A DNA stretch of 64,000 nt from Lacrimispora celerecrescens (lineage in GTDB: Bacteria > Bacillota > Clostridia > Lachnospirales > Lachnospiraceae). Position numbers and translations under genes: made by a program. The stretch covers positions 186,036 to 250,035 of the forward strand of contig NZ_JPME01000010.1 of assembly GCF_000732605.1 (NCBI RefSeq), in the 5' to 3' direction. The notes under the pieces were generated by a model. The model made no database searches. It saw only the letters and a list, made by a program, of their open reading frames with translations, and was not told the origin of the DNA. Below are positions 15,297-24,629 of the stretch, in pieces. Position 1 is the first letter of the stretch; each line of letters opens with the position of its first letter.

Positions 15297-18251
15297 CTAA
15301 TTTCGCTTCATATCCGGTTCCAGTGCCCCCGTTGGGCGTCTTCCGATATTCTCATATTGCCATGCTCCGGCAACCGCATCCCATTTCCAACCGGAATATT
15401 CTCCTCCCGACTCGGTAAAGTAATACCAAATTCCATCTACATTAACCCAACCTATTGCCATCTGCCCGGTCTGTGGATCGAGATAATAGCGGTATCCGTC
15501 CAGTGGATCTGTCAGCCAACCGGTCTGCATCGCACCTCTGGTGCCATTGGAAACAGGATTTAAATAATACCATTTTCCGGTATTGTCAGCAAACCAACCG
15601 GTTATTAGATAACCGTCACTGCCAAAGTAATACCAGTGAGACGTACCATTGTATTCGAGGTATTTCCATTCGTTTGAATAATAATTTCTGCCGCTGCTGT
15701 AGTAACGCCAATTGCCGTTTTCATCCATGATCCAAGTACCCGGTTGTTCCTCGTCACTGTCTGAATGTGTCGGCTCATTAATGGTGATTGTAAATTTTTT
15801 TTGCAATTTAATCTGTGAATTGCTTGCTGTTATTACGAACGTTTTAGTGCCGGTTTCAGTCGGCAGTCCAATAATAAAGCCATTAAAGAAATCCAGGTAA
15901 AGCCCTCCCGGAAGTTCTCCTTCACTTACCCACCATAAAAAAGTCATTTTAGATGCAATTTCCAGTTGATGCTTGTACAAAAGACCTTTTACTCCATTGG
16001 TCAGGTAATCTGTTTTAAATTCAAGATTTTTATCTTCCCACAAAGCATAGATCGTGGTATTGTCTTTAAATTCATGCATATTTTCATGGTAAATATAGCC
16101 ATCCTGATCAATTAATCTATTTCCCCGGCCGTTTTTTTCCGTAAAATAACCAGCAAACAGATATCCTTCTCTCCTTGGGGTTATTATGTCATTAGTCTTC
16201 CACTCTCGATCTTCATTCTTATTCCATCGATTGCCGCTTGAGTATAGCACTGAAGTTCCCTTATAATCTGCCTCTCCCGCATCCAGTACCACTTCAATGT
16301 CACGTCTAAACATTAATTGATATTCGCCTTCAACCTCCTTTGAATCTCTGGCTGCAACAAAAAAATATTCCTGTCCACTTTCCAATTGATGACATACATT
16401 CAAATTAGAACTGTAGCTAACATAATAATCCTCCGGATTTGGAAACCGCTGAGCACAACCATCAGCCTCTATCTTCCTGCATAATTCTTCATATTGATCA
16501 GAATTGCACAAATAGCCATACATATGCACATCTTCATCACTGCTATAATAGAAGGTATAATATCCGTCGCCATTTATAGGTACTTTAAATCTAAGTACCT
16601 TATAATACGGCGCCTTCTCTGCGATGCAATTGACTGAAAATCTTCCATCTGACAGCAAAATATCTTCATACTCAACCGGACTGAAGCGTTCCCAGTGGGC
16701 ATAGACTTTTGTATCATTGTTCAACTCAGACATTTCCGCAAGAATCTCCCCATCATAATCGATGACCTTTATCCCCTGTCCATTCGCCCCGGTAAAATAT
16801 CCGGCAAATTTAAAGCCATCTTTTTGCGGACGATTGACTTTTATCAAATCAGAATACGAACCGCCCCTCTCAATCCATTTGCCACGTTTCGAATAAACTG
16901 CAACAGTTCCAGGCGGCTGATCTGCATCTGACGCTACGAAAGTGACCGTGATATCACGCTCAAAGACTACCTTATAATTACCTTCTTTATCGCTAATTCC
17001 GGCCGAGATAAAGTAATAATCCTTTCCAGCCTCTAAATTATAATAAATGCCAAAGGAAAAATAGTCATGTATCAGATAATCTGTTTGTGCCGGTGAGAAA
17101 TTAGAGCATTTATTTTGCTCAATTTTATGGCACAGCCTTTCATATTGCTCTGGAGTGCAAATATAGCCGGACGCATCTATCTCATCTTTTATGCGGGATT
17201 GATAAAATGAATAAGAGCCGCCGCCATCTTCGGGAACTGTAAATTTAAAAGCTTGATAATATGGACGTTCACCGCCGGATACAATCATGGAAAATCTTCG
17301 CCCCTCCAGTTTGATCTCCTGACAGGAAACCGGACTAAATGGTTTCCAATGAGCATACACTGTGCAATCTTCTGACAGTGCACTCATTTCCGGCAAAATC
17401 TCTCCCTGGTCATCAATCACTTGTGTTCCTTGTCCATTCGCCTCCATATAATATCCTTCAAATCGATACCCTGATTTTTCCGGACGAGTAATGTTTCTCT
17501 CCCCATAAAATGAATCTCTGTCGCTGGAATAATGCCACTCACTACCTTTAGAATATAATGCCTGTGTTCCTGCACTTGTGGCATCTGAACAATCAAGAGT
17601 AACGTCTATGTCACGTGTCAGGGCTAAATTATAAGCATTATCATCATTATTGTGCTGGGCTGAAATAAAGTAGTAATCCTTCCCTTCCTCCAGACGATAA
17701 CCAACAGAGGCATAGCTATCGTAAGCTAGACACTCCGTTGGTGTTGATGCATAAACCGGATATCCTTTAGTTTCAATTTTATTACATATTGTTTCATATT
17801 GTTCTTCGTTACAAATATAAAAGCTAAATGATTTATAATTACGATCTATATATTCAGCATCTATTGTATAGTGACCACCCTTACCTTCAGGCACAGTATA
17901 CTTTATCACGTGATAATATGGAGCCACATTATCCGAAACGATTGTAGAAAACTCCCGTCCATCCAGTGTTATCTCTTCAAAAGGAACAGGATTTGTTAAT
18001 AAAACTAAATTTTCAACCGGAATCTTTCCTTTGGCTTCAGAATCAGTCGCTAAATCATAATCGTCCGTGATTTCTACTTCCTCTTCTTCCCCTATAAATT
18101 CGTCTGCATTGGATGGTGTAGCAATTACCTGATCCTTTAACATTGGGCTGTTTCGTGATTGTGCCCAAATATTCCCAGGCACAAAACTAATGCCCATTGC
18201 CAACACCAGGCACTTGGCAATCATTGATTTAAGCATTCTCTCATTTTTCAT
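15297..18251 (-). CDS. Secreted protein with three ~190-residue repeats and cell-wall-binding repeats
   Basis: This 984-residue protein starts with a signal peptide (MLKSMIAKCLVLAMGISFVP region). Three tandem units of about 190 residues follow. Each contains GRFS..PYY, an EQYE..C.KIE segment, GKDYYFISA, a TV..SDA stretch and an InlB-type B-repeat ending VYAHW or IYALW. A short immunoglobulin-like domain comes next, then at least five aromatic cell-wall-binding repeats of the choline-binding type (WYYF, WYYLN, YRYYLD, GIWYYF). It is probably exported and held non-covalently on the wall. Function is unknown; adhesion or glycan binding is a guess. The start has GGGGGG seven bases upstream. It appears to be a single-gene unit. 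Confidence 0.85.
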   Translation of the reverse strand: MKNERMLKSMIAKCLVLAMGISFVPGNIWAQSRNSPMLKDQVIATPSNADEFIGEEEEVEITDDYDLATDSEAKGKIPVENLVLLTNPVPFEEITLDGREFSTIVSDNVAPYYHVIKYTVPEGKGGHYTIDAEYIDRNYKSFSFYICNEEQYETICNKIETKGYPVYASTPTECLAYDSYASVGYRLEEGKDYYFISAQHNNDDNAYNLALTRDIDVTLDCSDATSAGTQALYSKGSEWHYSSDRDSFYGERNITRPEKSGYRFEGYYMEANGQGTQVIDDQGEILPEMSALSEDCTVYAHWKPFSPVSCQEIKLEGRRFSMIVSGGERPYYQAFKFTVPEDGGGSYSFYQSRIKDEIDASGYICTPEQYERLCHKIEQNKCSNFSPAQTDYLIHDYFSFGIYYNLEAGKDYYFISAGISDKEGNYKVVFERDITVTFVASDADQPPGTVAVYSKRGKWIERGGSYSDLIKVNRPQKDGFKFAGYFTGANGQGIKVIDYDGEILAEMSELNNDTKVYAHWERFSPVEYEDILLSDGRFSVNCIAEKAPYYKVLRFKVPINGDGYYTFYYSSDEDVHMYGYLCNSDQYEELCRKIEADGCAQRFPNPEDYYVSYSSNLNVCHQLESGQEYFFVAARDSKEVEGEYQLMFRRDIEVVLDAGEADYKGTSVLYSSGNRWNKNEDREWKTNDIITPRREGYLFAGYFTEKNGRGNRLIDQDGYIYHENMHEFKDNTTIYALWEDKNLEFKTDYLTNGVKGLLYKHQLEIASKMTFLWWVSEGELPGGLYLDFFNGFIIGLPTETGTKTFVITASNSQIKLQKKFTITINEPTHSDSDEEQPGTWIMDENGNWRYYSSGRNYYSNEWKYLEYNGTSHWYYFGSDGYLITGWFADNTGKWYYLNPVSNGTRGAMQTGWLTDPLDGYRYYLDPQTGQMAIGWVNVDGIWYYFTESGGEYSGWKWDAVAGAWQYENIGRRPTGALEPDMKRN

Positions 18252-18276
18252 CTTATGTCCCCCCTGATTTGTAATT

Positions 18277-18564
18277 ACCCTTAGGTATCACTTCCCATTA
18301 TAAGGTAAAACTGGAAAAATGTCACTTCTTACAGACAGAATTTCGACAATCATTTCCGTATGTCCAGGTGTTTTACGCTTTTGTATTAATTCTGAATATC
18401 TCATCCAACACTCTGCCATCACAAGGACCGAAATCAATGCCGAGAATTGCTGCAATCGTAGGAGCTATATCTACCATCTGGATTTCTCCCAACTGGTATT
18501 CTTCCTTTATACAATTTCCTGATACTACAAAGCCACATCGATACTCTGGTTTCTCTGGTGAATA
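18277..18564 (-). repeat. Truncated duplicate of the phosphatase gene 3' end (direct repeat, copy 1)
   Basis: These ~288 bases match 32516-32802 almost exactly in the same orientation. They encode the last ~65 codons of the alkaline-phosphatase family protein found at 32.6-33.9 kb, plus its downstream flank. Identity stops abruptly after GGTGAATA. The copy has no start and cannot be a gene. Together the two copies bracket a ~14-kb segment (18565-32515). Confidence 0.9.
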
Positions 18565-18649
18565 GTAAACTTAATATTTGTAAAGTCATCAGTAGGTAAG
18601 TGAACAGTTGAAAATAGTATGATTTGATAATTTATGTCTGAGAAAAGGA

Positions 18650-18678
18650 TTGACAAAAACATATAGATTTATTATAAT
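18650..18678 (+). promoter_or_regulatory. Promoter of the TetR gene
   Basis: TTGACA at 18650-18655 and TATAAT at 18673-18678 have an ideal 17-base spacer. The operator at 18689-18701 lies at the expected transcription start, so a bound repressor would block initiation. Confidence 0.85.
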
Positions 18679-18688
18679 CTCTTTACAG

Positions 18689-18701
18689 ACCAACCGTCGG
18701 T
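18689..18701. promoter_or_regulatory. TetR operator 1
   Basis: ACCAACCGTCGGT is a near-palindrome that differs by one base from the perfect palindromic site ACCGAC-N-GTCGGT upstream of the ABC gene. It lies between the -10 box and the ribosome site of the TetR gene, which implies autorepression. Confidence 0.75.
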
Positions 18702-18717
18702 TTATAAGGAGGAAGAT

Positions 18718-19365
18718 ATGGGAAGAAATAAATATCCAGAACAAACCTTTGAAAGGATACTCGATATATCGACAAAGTTATTTATTGAAAAGGGCTATGA
18801 GCAAACCAGTATACAGGACATTCTGGATGCCCTTAATCTTTCAAAAGGCGGTTTATACCACCACTTTAAGTCGAAAGAGGAAATTTTAGAAGCTGTAATG
18901 CAAAAACGTGCACAGTATGTCACTGATATGCTTCATGACATCATTCAAGGTACAAAAGCTATAAATGCGAAAGAGAAATTAAAAAAAATTCTTTACCATC
19001 TGGGAACTGACCTCGAAACCCACTCGCTTGATATGGTTTTAACGTCCCAAATAAACAATCCTTATTTTGTGGTCAGCGGTTTACAAACTTGCGTAAAACA
19101 GGATGCACCAATTATAAGCAGATTGATTGAGGAAGGTATCAAAGACGGCTCTCTGAAAACAACACAACCAGCTTTTTGTGCAGAAGTTTTTTTGTTGCTA
19201 TTAAACTATTGGGCAAACCCCGCTTTGTTTGGGCGCAACGATTTAGAGACAAAGGAACGATTACACTACTTACAGTCTGTCATGTCTTTACTTGGTTTAG
19301 ATATTATTGACGACAATCTAATCAATGCTATTCTATCTGGATATGAAAAAATGGGCGCCTATTAA
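18718..19365 (+). CDS. TetR/AcrR family regulator
   Basis: This 215-residue regulator has the N-terminal TetR helix-turn-helix (ILDISTKLFIEKGYEQTSIQ, LNLSKGGLYHHFKSKEEIL) and a helical ligand-binding C-terminal half. TAAGGAGG precedes the ATG. Matching palindromes lie in its own promoter region and in front of the ABC exporter genes, so it should repress itself and the exporter. The inducer is not evident; a toxic peptide or drug pumped by the exporter is likely by analogy. Confidence 0.9.
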   Translation: MGRNKYPEQTFERILDISTKLFIEKGYEQTSIQDILDALNLSKGGLYHHFKSKEEILEAVMQKRAQYVTDMLHDIIQGTKAINAKEKLKKILYHLGTDLETHSLDMVLTSQINNPYFVVSGLQTCVKQDAPIISRLIEEGIKDGSLKTTQPAFCAEVFLLLLNYWANPALFGRNDLETKERLHYLQSVMSLLGLDIIDDNLINAILSGYEKMGAY

Positions 19366-19385
19366 GAGATTTTACAGTAAAAAAT

Positions 19386-19413
19386 GGTTGTTCTTGTAAC
19401 AGCCCTTTTTTTT
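19386..19413 (+). terminator. Terminator between the TetR and ABC genes
   Basis: A seven-base stem (19386-19392 with 19398-19404, one G.U pair) is followed by about nine T residues. It ends the TetR transcript before the second operator, so the ABC genes need their own promoter or read-through. Confidence 0.75.
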
Positions 19414-19425
19414 AAAAGCATAAAG

Positions 19426-19438
19426 ACCGACAGTCGGT
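19426..19438. promoter_or_regulatory. TetR operator 2
   Basis: ACCGACAGTCGGT is a perfect 13-base palindrome 18 bases upstream of the ABC ATPase start. It is nearly identical to the site in front of the TetR gene. Confidence 0.8.
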
Positions 19439-19456
19439 TTTTATAAGGAGGACACT

Positions 19457-20188
19457 ATGAACTTAAAAACAGCAATACAAATCAACCACTTAGCTAAATC
19501 CTTTGGCTCTAATCAGGTCATTACAGATTGCAGTATGCGTGTCGAGCAAGGTACTATCTATGGTTTTCTTGGAGAGAATGGCGCAGGAAAAACCACTATT
19601 TTAAAAATGCTCACAGGTTTATTAACACCAGATACCGGCAGTATTGAAATTTTAGGTTCTGATATGCTGAGAAATCGAGATAAGTTACTTTCCAAAATAG
19701 GGAGCTTAATTGAATCACCAACATTTTACGAACATCTTTCTTCTAAAAAGAACTTAGAAATCCACTTGGCTTATATGGGCGTTCCCGGTATTAGTTCGGA
19801 TAATGTTTTGAAATTGGTAGGGTTATCTAATACTGGTGAAAAAGCTGTCTCAAAATTTTCGTTGGGTATGAGGCAACGCCTTGGCATTGCCAGAGCATTG
19901 ATTCATCAACCTCAAATTCTTATTTTAGACGAACCACTCAATGGACTTGATCCGATGGGAATTAAGGATATGAGAGAATTGTTTTTGAATCTCACACAGC
20001 AAAATGGTATGACAATCTTATTATCCAGTCATATCATTAGCGAAATAGAGCATGTTGCAGATAAAGTCGGTATAATTGCGGATGGTCGGATTTTGTGTGA
20101 ATCCAACTTGGCACAAATAAAGACTGAATCCAAGGGTAGCTTAGAAGATTATTTCTTTAACCTGATGAGTGGAGGAAAACCATTATGA
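19457..20188 (+). CDS. ABC transporter ATP-binding protein (BcrA/lantibiotic-export type)
   Basis: This 243-residue ATPase has Walker A GENGAGKTT, signature LGMRQRLGIARAL (the variant SLGM form common in ABC-2 exporters), Walker B ILILDEPLNGLDP and the SSHIISE H-loop. TAAGGAGG precedes the start. Its stop overlaps the start of the permease gene, so the two are coupled. The family exports drugs, bacitracin-like peptides or lantibiotics; the substrate here is not known. It is controlled by the neighbouring TetR protein through the upstream palindrome. Confidence 0.9.
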   Translation: MNLKTAIQINHLAKSFGSNQVITDCSMRVEQGTIYGFLGENGAGKTTILKMLTGLLTPDTGSIEILGSDMLRNRDKLLSKIGSLIESPTFYEHLSSKKNLEIHLAYMGVPGISSDNVLKLVGLSNTGEKAVSKFSLGMRQRLGIARALIHQPQILILDEPLNGLDPMGIKDMRELFLNLTQQNGMTILLSSHIISEIEHVADKVGIIADGRILCESNLAQIKTESKGSLEDYFFNLMSGGKPL

Positions 20189-20883
20189 TGAAACTTATAA
20201 AATTAGAGTTGCAGCGTATTAATCTACGTCCTTACTTTATCAGTAGTGCCGTTATGGGTATTGTTTTATTGGTATTTACCTATTTTGTTGCTTATGTAGC
20301 ACAGATAGAGCAAGAAGTGCAATTTATGACATACGCAAATATTTTCCGATTTACCAGTGCAATCGGCATCATGCTTTTTGGTATCTTATCAGCCACTATG
20401 TACGCTAAATTAGTAATTGCAGAATATTCAGGAAAACGAGTGGCACTGCTCTTTTCTTACCCCATAAGCCGCAAAAAAATATTTACAGCTAAAGTACTGA
20501 TTGTGTCTTTTATCGTATTGACTTCCATGTTGTTATGCATGTCTATATCTATATTGGTATTTGCAGCAACGGAGTCTATTGCACCAATCGTATCAGATAC
20601 AATGACCAATAATTTATTTATGAAAACATTAAGGATGACCTTTGAATCTTCGGTAGCTATTATAGCAATCGGATTGCTTTCTATGGGAATTGGATTTTTA
20701 AAAAGATCAGTTTCCATTACGCTTATCAGTGCATTTGTATTATCAGGAATTTATGGAAATGCGGCCGTTAGTGCATCTGCAAATCCTGCTATTTCCTTGC
20801 CAGTTGTGGGCATTTCACTTGTTATTATTTTGCTGGTCTTACTTACATTATCAAATAAAATTAATTACATGGAGGTTGAATGA
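20185..20883 (+). CDS. ABC-2 type permease
   Basis: This 232-residue membrane protein has six hydrophobic segments and no soluble domain. It matches ABC-2/BcrB-type exporter permeases in length and topology. It overlaps the ATPase gene by four bases and is followed with no gap by a small membrane protein. It is the channel half of the TetR-controlled exporter. Confidence 0.85.
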   Translation: MMKLIKLELQRINLRPYFISSAVMGIVLLVFTYFVAYVAQIEQEVQFMTYANIFRFTSAIGIMLFGILSATMYAKLVIAEYSGKRVALLFSYPISRKKIFTAKVLIVSFIVLTSMLLCMSISILVFAATESIAPIVSDTMTNNLFMKTLRMTFESSVAIIAIGLLSMGIGFLKRSVSITLISAFVLSGIYGNAAVSASANPAISLPVVGISLVIILLVLLTLSNKINYMEVE

Positions 20884-21162
20884 ATGAACGAAGATAAGAT
20901 ATTTGAAGCTACAAGAAGAGCGGTGGAACTACCTTTAGAGTTTACAAATTCAGTGATGGAGTACTCTAAGAAATTACGAAATCCATCGGAAAAAGTCAAT
21001 AAAATAGGAACGGCAATCGGTGTTTGTGTTGGTGTTAGTTTATTATTTACTGGAGCTGTACAAGTGCTTGTAGGGAAACCTTTTTGGGCACTTGGATCAT
21101 TAACTGCAGGTACTACTACTATCATATCAAATTTTATTAGTTACTATAGAAATAAGAATTGA
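20884..21162 (+). CDS. Small membrane protein of the exporter operon
   Basis: This 92-residue protein has a charged amphipathic N-terminal third (MNEDKIFEATRRAVELPLEF) and two hydrophobic segments (TAIGVCVGVSLLFTGAVQVL; FWALGSLTAGTTTIISNF) that could cross the membrane as a hairpin. I do not recognise the family. Its ATG directly follows the permease stop, with GGAGG upstream inside the permease gene, so it is almost certainly translated with the exporter and may be an accessory or immunity subunit. Confidence 0.7.
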   Translation: MNEDKIFEATRRAVELPLEFTNSVMEYSKKLRNPSEKVNKIGTAIGVCVGVSLLFTGAVQVLVGKPFWALGSLTAGTTTIISNFISYYRNKN

Positions 21163-21516
21163 AAATAGCTAATTTTAATTTCTTTACCAAAAAGAAAACT
21201 GCTGCTTATTCGCTATTTCTAAATGAAATTAAATTGATGCAGAGATAAAGTCTATCCCATCTAAGGGTTGTACTGGCTATATAGGCGAACACATACCTCG
21301 TGATTTGCTTGATTGCCTGTATACGCCTTGCGAGTGGCCAGGGGTACAGGAATGCTTTAAGCGGCAGAGCCTATTGATAGGCGCCCAATGATATAATTGC
21401 TCAATCAGCCGGTGAAGATGATGCCCTCACCGGCTGACTCTCTATCATGCCATCTACATCATGGCTCTTGCTTTGGCTGCCTCCCTCATACCAAAACCAT
21501 GATGGGTTAGTTAATG
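21163..21516. other. Intergenic stretch with one strong inverted repeat
   Basis: No open gene is visible in these ~350 bases. The inverted repeat TCAGCCGGTGA (21405-21415) pairs with 21427-21437 over 11 bases with an 11-base loop. It has no T run on either side. It lies between the converging exporter operon and aldo/keto reductase gene. Confidence 0.6.
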
Positions 21517-22629
21517 TTAAAAAATAGCCTTCTTTGCCAATTTATAATCTGCAATTGCTAACTTACGTCTTACATCAATGTTGTAAGGACATTCCGGCGT
21601 ACATTTGCCGCAATCGGTGCATCTGTCAGCCTTAACCTCCAGTTTGGAATAAAGGTTCATAGCCATATCTCGATTGCCAAACCAAAAACGCAGCCGTTCC
21701 TTTAAGGCGTAATCGGATGCATTGGTCACGATACCATCCGCCATTTGCCGGTCAAAATAGCCCTCATACAGGAAGATATCAGTAAGGGGAATGTTCTCTG
21801 GGCAAACCATACATTTCCCACATTGTCTGCATACATAGGTACCAAGCTCAGTAGAATTCGTATATATATCCTCCATCTCTTCCTCTGACATTGGTTTGAA
21901 TTCATTCGCATAACGTAAATCCGCCTCTAGTAATTCTCTATTATTGATACCTGCAACGACAATGGATACCGGCTGACTAAAGGCATAACGGAACGCCTGC
22001 GGAGCAGAGCGCCACAATAGACCGTCTGCTACCGGTTTCATTAAGATAATGGCAGTATTATTCTTGTGTGCTAAAGGTAGCAATACCTCTTGTATCTCGG
22101 GGAAGTTGAAATGATCATAATAATTAATGGTCGTCATCACAGCCTCAAAAGGATATTCCTTTAATGCACGGATTAAGACATCGGGCTGCCCATGCATTGA
22201 GATTCCTATGTGATGAATGCGGCCTTCCTCTTTCGCTTGCAATGCACCTTCCAATGCCCCGCCGGGAGCAAGGATCTGATCCAACTCCTCCATGGTTCCC
22301 ACAGCATGCATAATGAGAAGATCCACATAATTCGTATTAAGATTATGTAAGCTACGCTCTAACGAGGCTAACAATCCGTCCTTGGAACGTTCTCCTGACT
22401 TTGTTGCCAGAATGAATTCCTTTCTTCTACCTGATACACATTGTCCTATCTTTCTTTCTGACTCACCATCCCCATAGCTGGCAGCCGTCTCAATATAATT
22501 ACCCCCTTCATCCAGATATCGGTTTAATAGATAGTTCGCCTCGCTTACTGGAATTTCCAGCAAATGAAATCCACCAAATCCAAGAATTGAAGTGTTTAAA
22601 CCTGTGTTACCAAATGGCCTTTTTTGCAT
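21517..22629 (-). CDS. Aldo/keto reductase with C-terminal ferredoxin-like cluster domain
   Basis: This protein of about 370 residues has an N-terminal aldo/keto reductase barrel (FGNTGLNTSILGFGG; NYIETAASYGDGESE with the catalytic Asp/Tyr; ATKSG with the Lys; LLIMHAVG with the His). The C-terminal third carries cysteine clusters (CRQCGKCMVCPENIP and CTDCGKCTPECPYNI), which could bind two 4Fe-4S centres. This fused layout is common in anaerobic clostridia; the electron donor may be ferredoxin rather than NADPH. The start is put at 22629, where the family sequence begins; an in-frame ATG at 22656 has no ribosome site. The substrate is unknown. Confidence 0.88.
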   Translation of the reverse strand: MQKRPFGNTGLNTSILGFGGFHLLEIPVSEANYLLNRYLDEGGNYIETAASYGDGESERKIGQCVSGRRKEFILATKSGERSKDGLLASLERSLHNLNTNYVDLLIMHAVGTMEELDQILAPGGALEGALQAKEEGRIHHIGISMHGQPDVLIRALKEYPFEAVMTTINYYDHFNFPEIQEVLLPLAHKNNTAIILMKPVADGLLWRSAPQAFRYAFSQPVSIVVAGINNRELLEADLRYANEFKPMSEEEMEDIYTNSTELGTYVCRQCGKCMVCPENIPLTDIFLYEGYFDRQMADGIVTNASDYALKERLRFWFGNRDMAMNLYSKLEVKADRCTDCGKCTPECPYNIDVRRKLAIADYKLAKKAIF

Positions 22630-22752
22630 AATAACACCATACCTTTCTTGTTTCATTTATAGACATCATTTATCCTTGTTTAATTATATGTCAATATGAT
22701 AGTAAGATAACAGAAAAGATGCCATCCTGCCTCCTTAAAAAGGGTTTGCAAG

Positions 22753-24033
22753 TCAAGCTAAAAAGTGTTTATCAATAATTTTCTTTATCTCCGGATGCTC
22801 CTTATCGTTTTCAATAAGATAATCTACAAAGAAATTCTCAACCTCTTCATCTTTAATTTCTGCAAGCAACTCATAAATCTTATACCAAACAGACACATAG
22901 AAATAATTTTTGCAGAAATAAAATGCCATTTCCTTGAACCGCGGATTTTTTGAATAATATAAAGCTACTGAAATATTCAAAGCATCTTGATCTGATATAA
23001 CTTCTTGATTCATCAATATACAGCTTAGTCTTCCGTCTGATATGTCGCCCGCCCATTGCTGTCTTGCAACGGTTACAGCGTCCGGGAAAATCTTTTCAGC
23101 ATCTAATATCTCTTTTGGCCACTCGTAATTTTTATCAAAATCTTCATTCCTTAATGCCAGATATCGTTCTGTAACATCTCTTTTCAGCTGATTTAGCTCC
23201 ATTAACTTAGAGACTTCCTTTACAGGGTTAATCATCTCGTTTTCATTTAAAAATACACCATTTATTGATATTCCACTATTATAATTCTGCTTATCATATG
23301 GCATCGATACAAAGCTCGCAGGTATAATTACAAGTGATTTGACTTTTTTCTTGTCTAAAGCCGCCGCCACAACTTTGTGATGTCCATCTATTAGTGTACA
23401 TAGATATCCATCCATATGATAGGTAATTGCCCTATATTCATCTTTGTTTCTATATAACTCGGCTTGCTGAGGATTATAGAGGCTAGGTGGTTGTGAAGGC
23501 AAAACAAAGTATGGGATTTCCTTACTCCACAGACCATCACCGCCATATATCGGGCATGAAGCTTTATTATAAGTCAGCGTATTATTTAATTTCCAGAAAA
23601 ACTCCCCATTTCCGTTTGTGGGGCACAACTCCGTATCAACAAGGGCATAATAACCTGTTGATAATAATCCTAATAAAAGTTTAAGGTTTTCCAACGACTC
23701 CTCTAATGATACAAATTGGCGATTCAAAACATCCCGTAATTCGGATATTATTTTATTATTACTCATATTGAGCCCATATCCAGCCGCAACAAGTTTTTCG
23801 CAGGTTGGACAGAAATAAGGACCATCCCCTTGGAATTTTATGAGCGGAGTGTCTCCATAAACTAAAGTAGCCAATGCAGCATCTTCTAAATAACCATACT
23901 TTGAAGATAGTAAACCTTTTCCGTTTTTTACATAGAAAACAATGCCGTCGCCACCCCACTCAGTCTGATGTGTTTCGGGAGGCTTTATTGTGATTATTTC
24001 TGTATCAGATTTTTTTAAAAAATTTCGAAACAT
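22753..24033 (-). CDS. Hypothetical protein with ParB/sulfiredoxin-like motif
   Basis: This protein of about 426 residues is not recognised as a whole. A central segment reads LCTLIDGHHKVVAAAL, which resembles the DGHHR-type nucleotide-binding motif of ParB/sulfiredoxin-like folds, and an earlier CPTCEKL pair could bind zinc. The start is set at 24033 because GGAGG lies five bases upstream. The same frame stays open another 46 codons to a TTG at 24171 with no ribosome site, so a longer form is possible but less likely. There are no obvious partners; the gene stands alone between an aldo/keto reductase and a terminator. Base composition matches the AT-rich neighbours, unlike the block to its right. 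Confidence 0.65.
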   Translation of the reverse strand: MFRNFLKKSDTEIITIKPPETHQTEWGGDGIVFYVKNGKGLLSSKYGYLEDAALATLVYGDTPLIKFQGDGPYFCPTCEKLVAAGYGLNMSNNKIISELRDVLNRQFVSLEESLENLKLLLGLLSTGYYALVDTELCPTNGNGEFFWKLNNTLTYNKASCPIYGGDGLWSKEIPYFVLPSQPPSLYNPQQAELYRNKDEYRAITYHMDGYLCTLIDGHHKVVAAALDKKKVKSLVIIPASFVSMPYDKQNYNSGISINGVFLNENEMINPVKEVSKLMELNQLKRDVTERYLALRNEDFDKNYEWPKEILDAEKIFPDAVTVARQQWAGDISDGRLSCILMNQEVISDQDALNISVALYYSKNPRFKEMAFYFCKNYFYVSVWYKIYELLAEIKDEEVENFFVDYLIENDKEHPEIKKIIDKHFLA

Positions 24034-24397
24034 TTTAACCTCCGTGTAAAATCCCTTAATGTCTTTATTGTTCGTAAATATCATGGATGATACAAACCAT
24101 AAGGACAATGCATAGTGAGAAACCGGCTCTTCAGTTTGCTTCTTCTTAAGAAATCTCTCGTACCTGTTCAATATTCTTGAAACTCGATGCTATATAAAAG
24201 TTCACAGAATACCCTCTCTCTATTAAAAATGATTTACTTCCCATTATTATAACACAAATTTATTTTTCATTTTCTTTACCTAACAGCTTCGGGTTGATAA
24301 GATTGATGTAATCTTGTAAACCCAATAAGATGTCTACTTTTATACCAATTATAGCATGGCAGCTCTCTTATATCGATGTTTAATTTAGTAAATATAA

Positions 24398-24454
24398 AAG
24401 CTGCTAAGGCCAATGCCCCCAGCTTACTGAGGGCTTTGGTCTTAGCAGTTTTTA
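24398..24454 (-). terminator. Long hairpin terminator after the small unknown gene
   Basis: CTGCTAAG (24401-24408) pairs with CTTAGCAG (24441-24448), with further inner pairing and T runs on both flanks, so it can work in both directions. It marks the left edge of the GC-richer block. Confidence 0.8.
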
Positions 24455-24629
24455 ATGGCATTACTATCCACATTGGTCTGATTAAGCTCTGCATTTAGCT
24501 TGATCATCTCAGATAGATATTTATTCAGAGGCGTATTATACCCATGAACAAAAATTTGTGTCTTTTGCAGTAGAGATTACAAATTGTGTTACAGACTGCA
24601 GCAATTTTACTCTAGTTCCCCCTCAAGAC

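Noticed and set aside
24276-24494. 72-residue minus-strand frame
   Set aside because: It runs through the long terminator hairpin at 24398-24454 and has no ribosome site.
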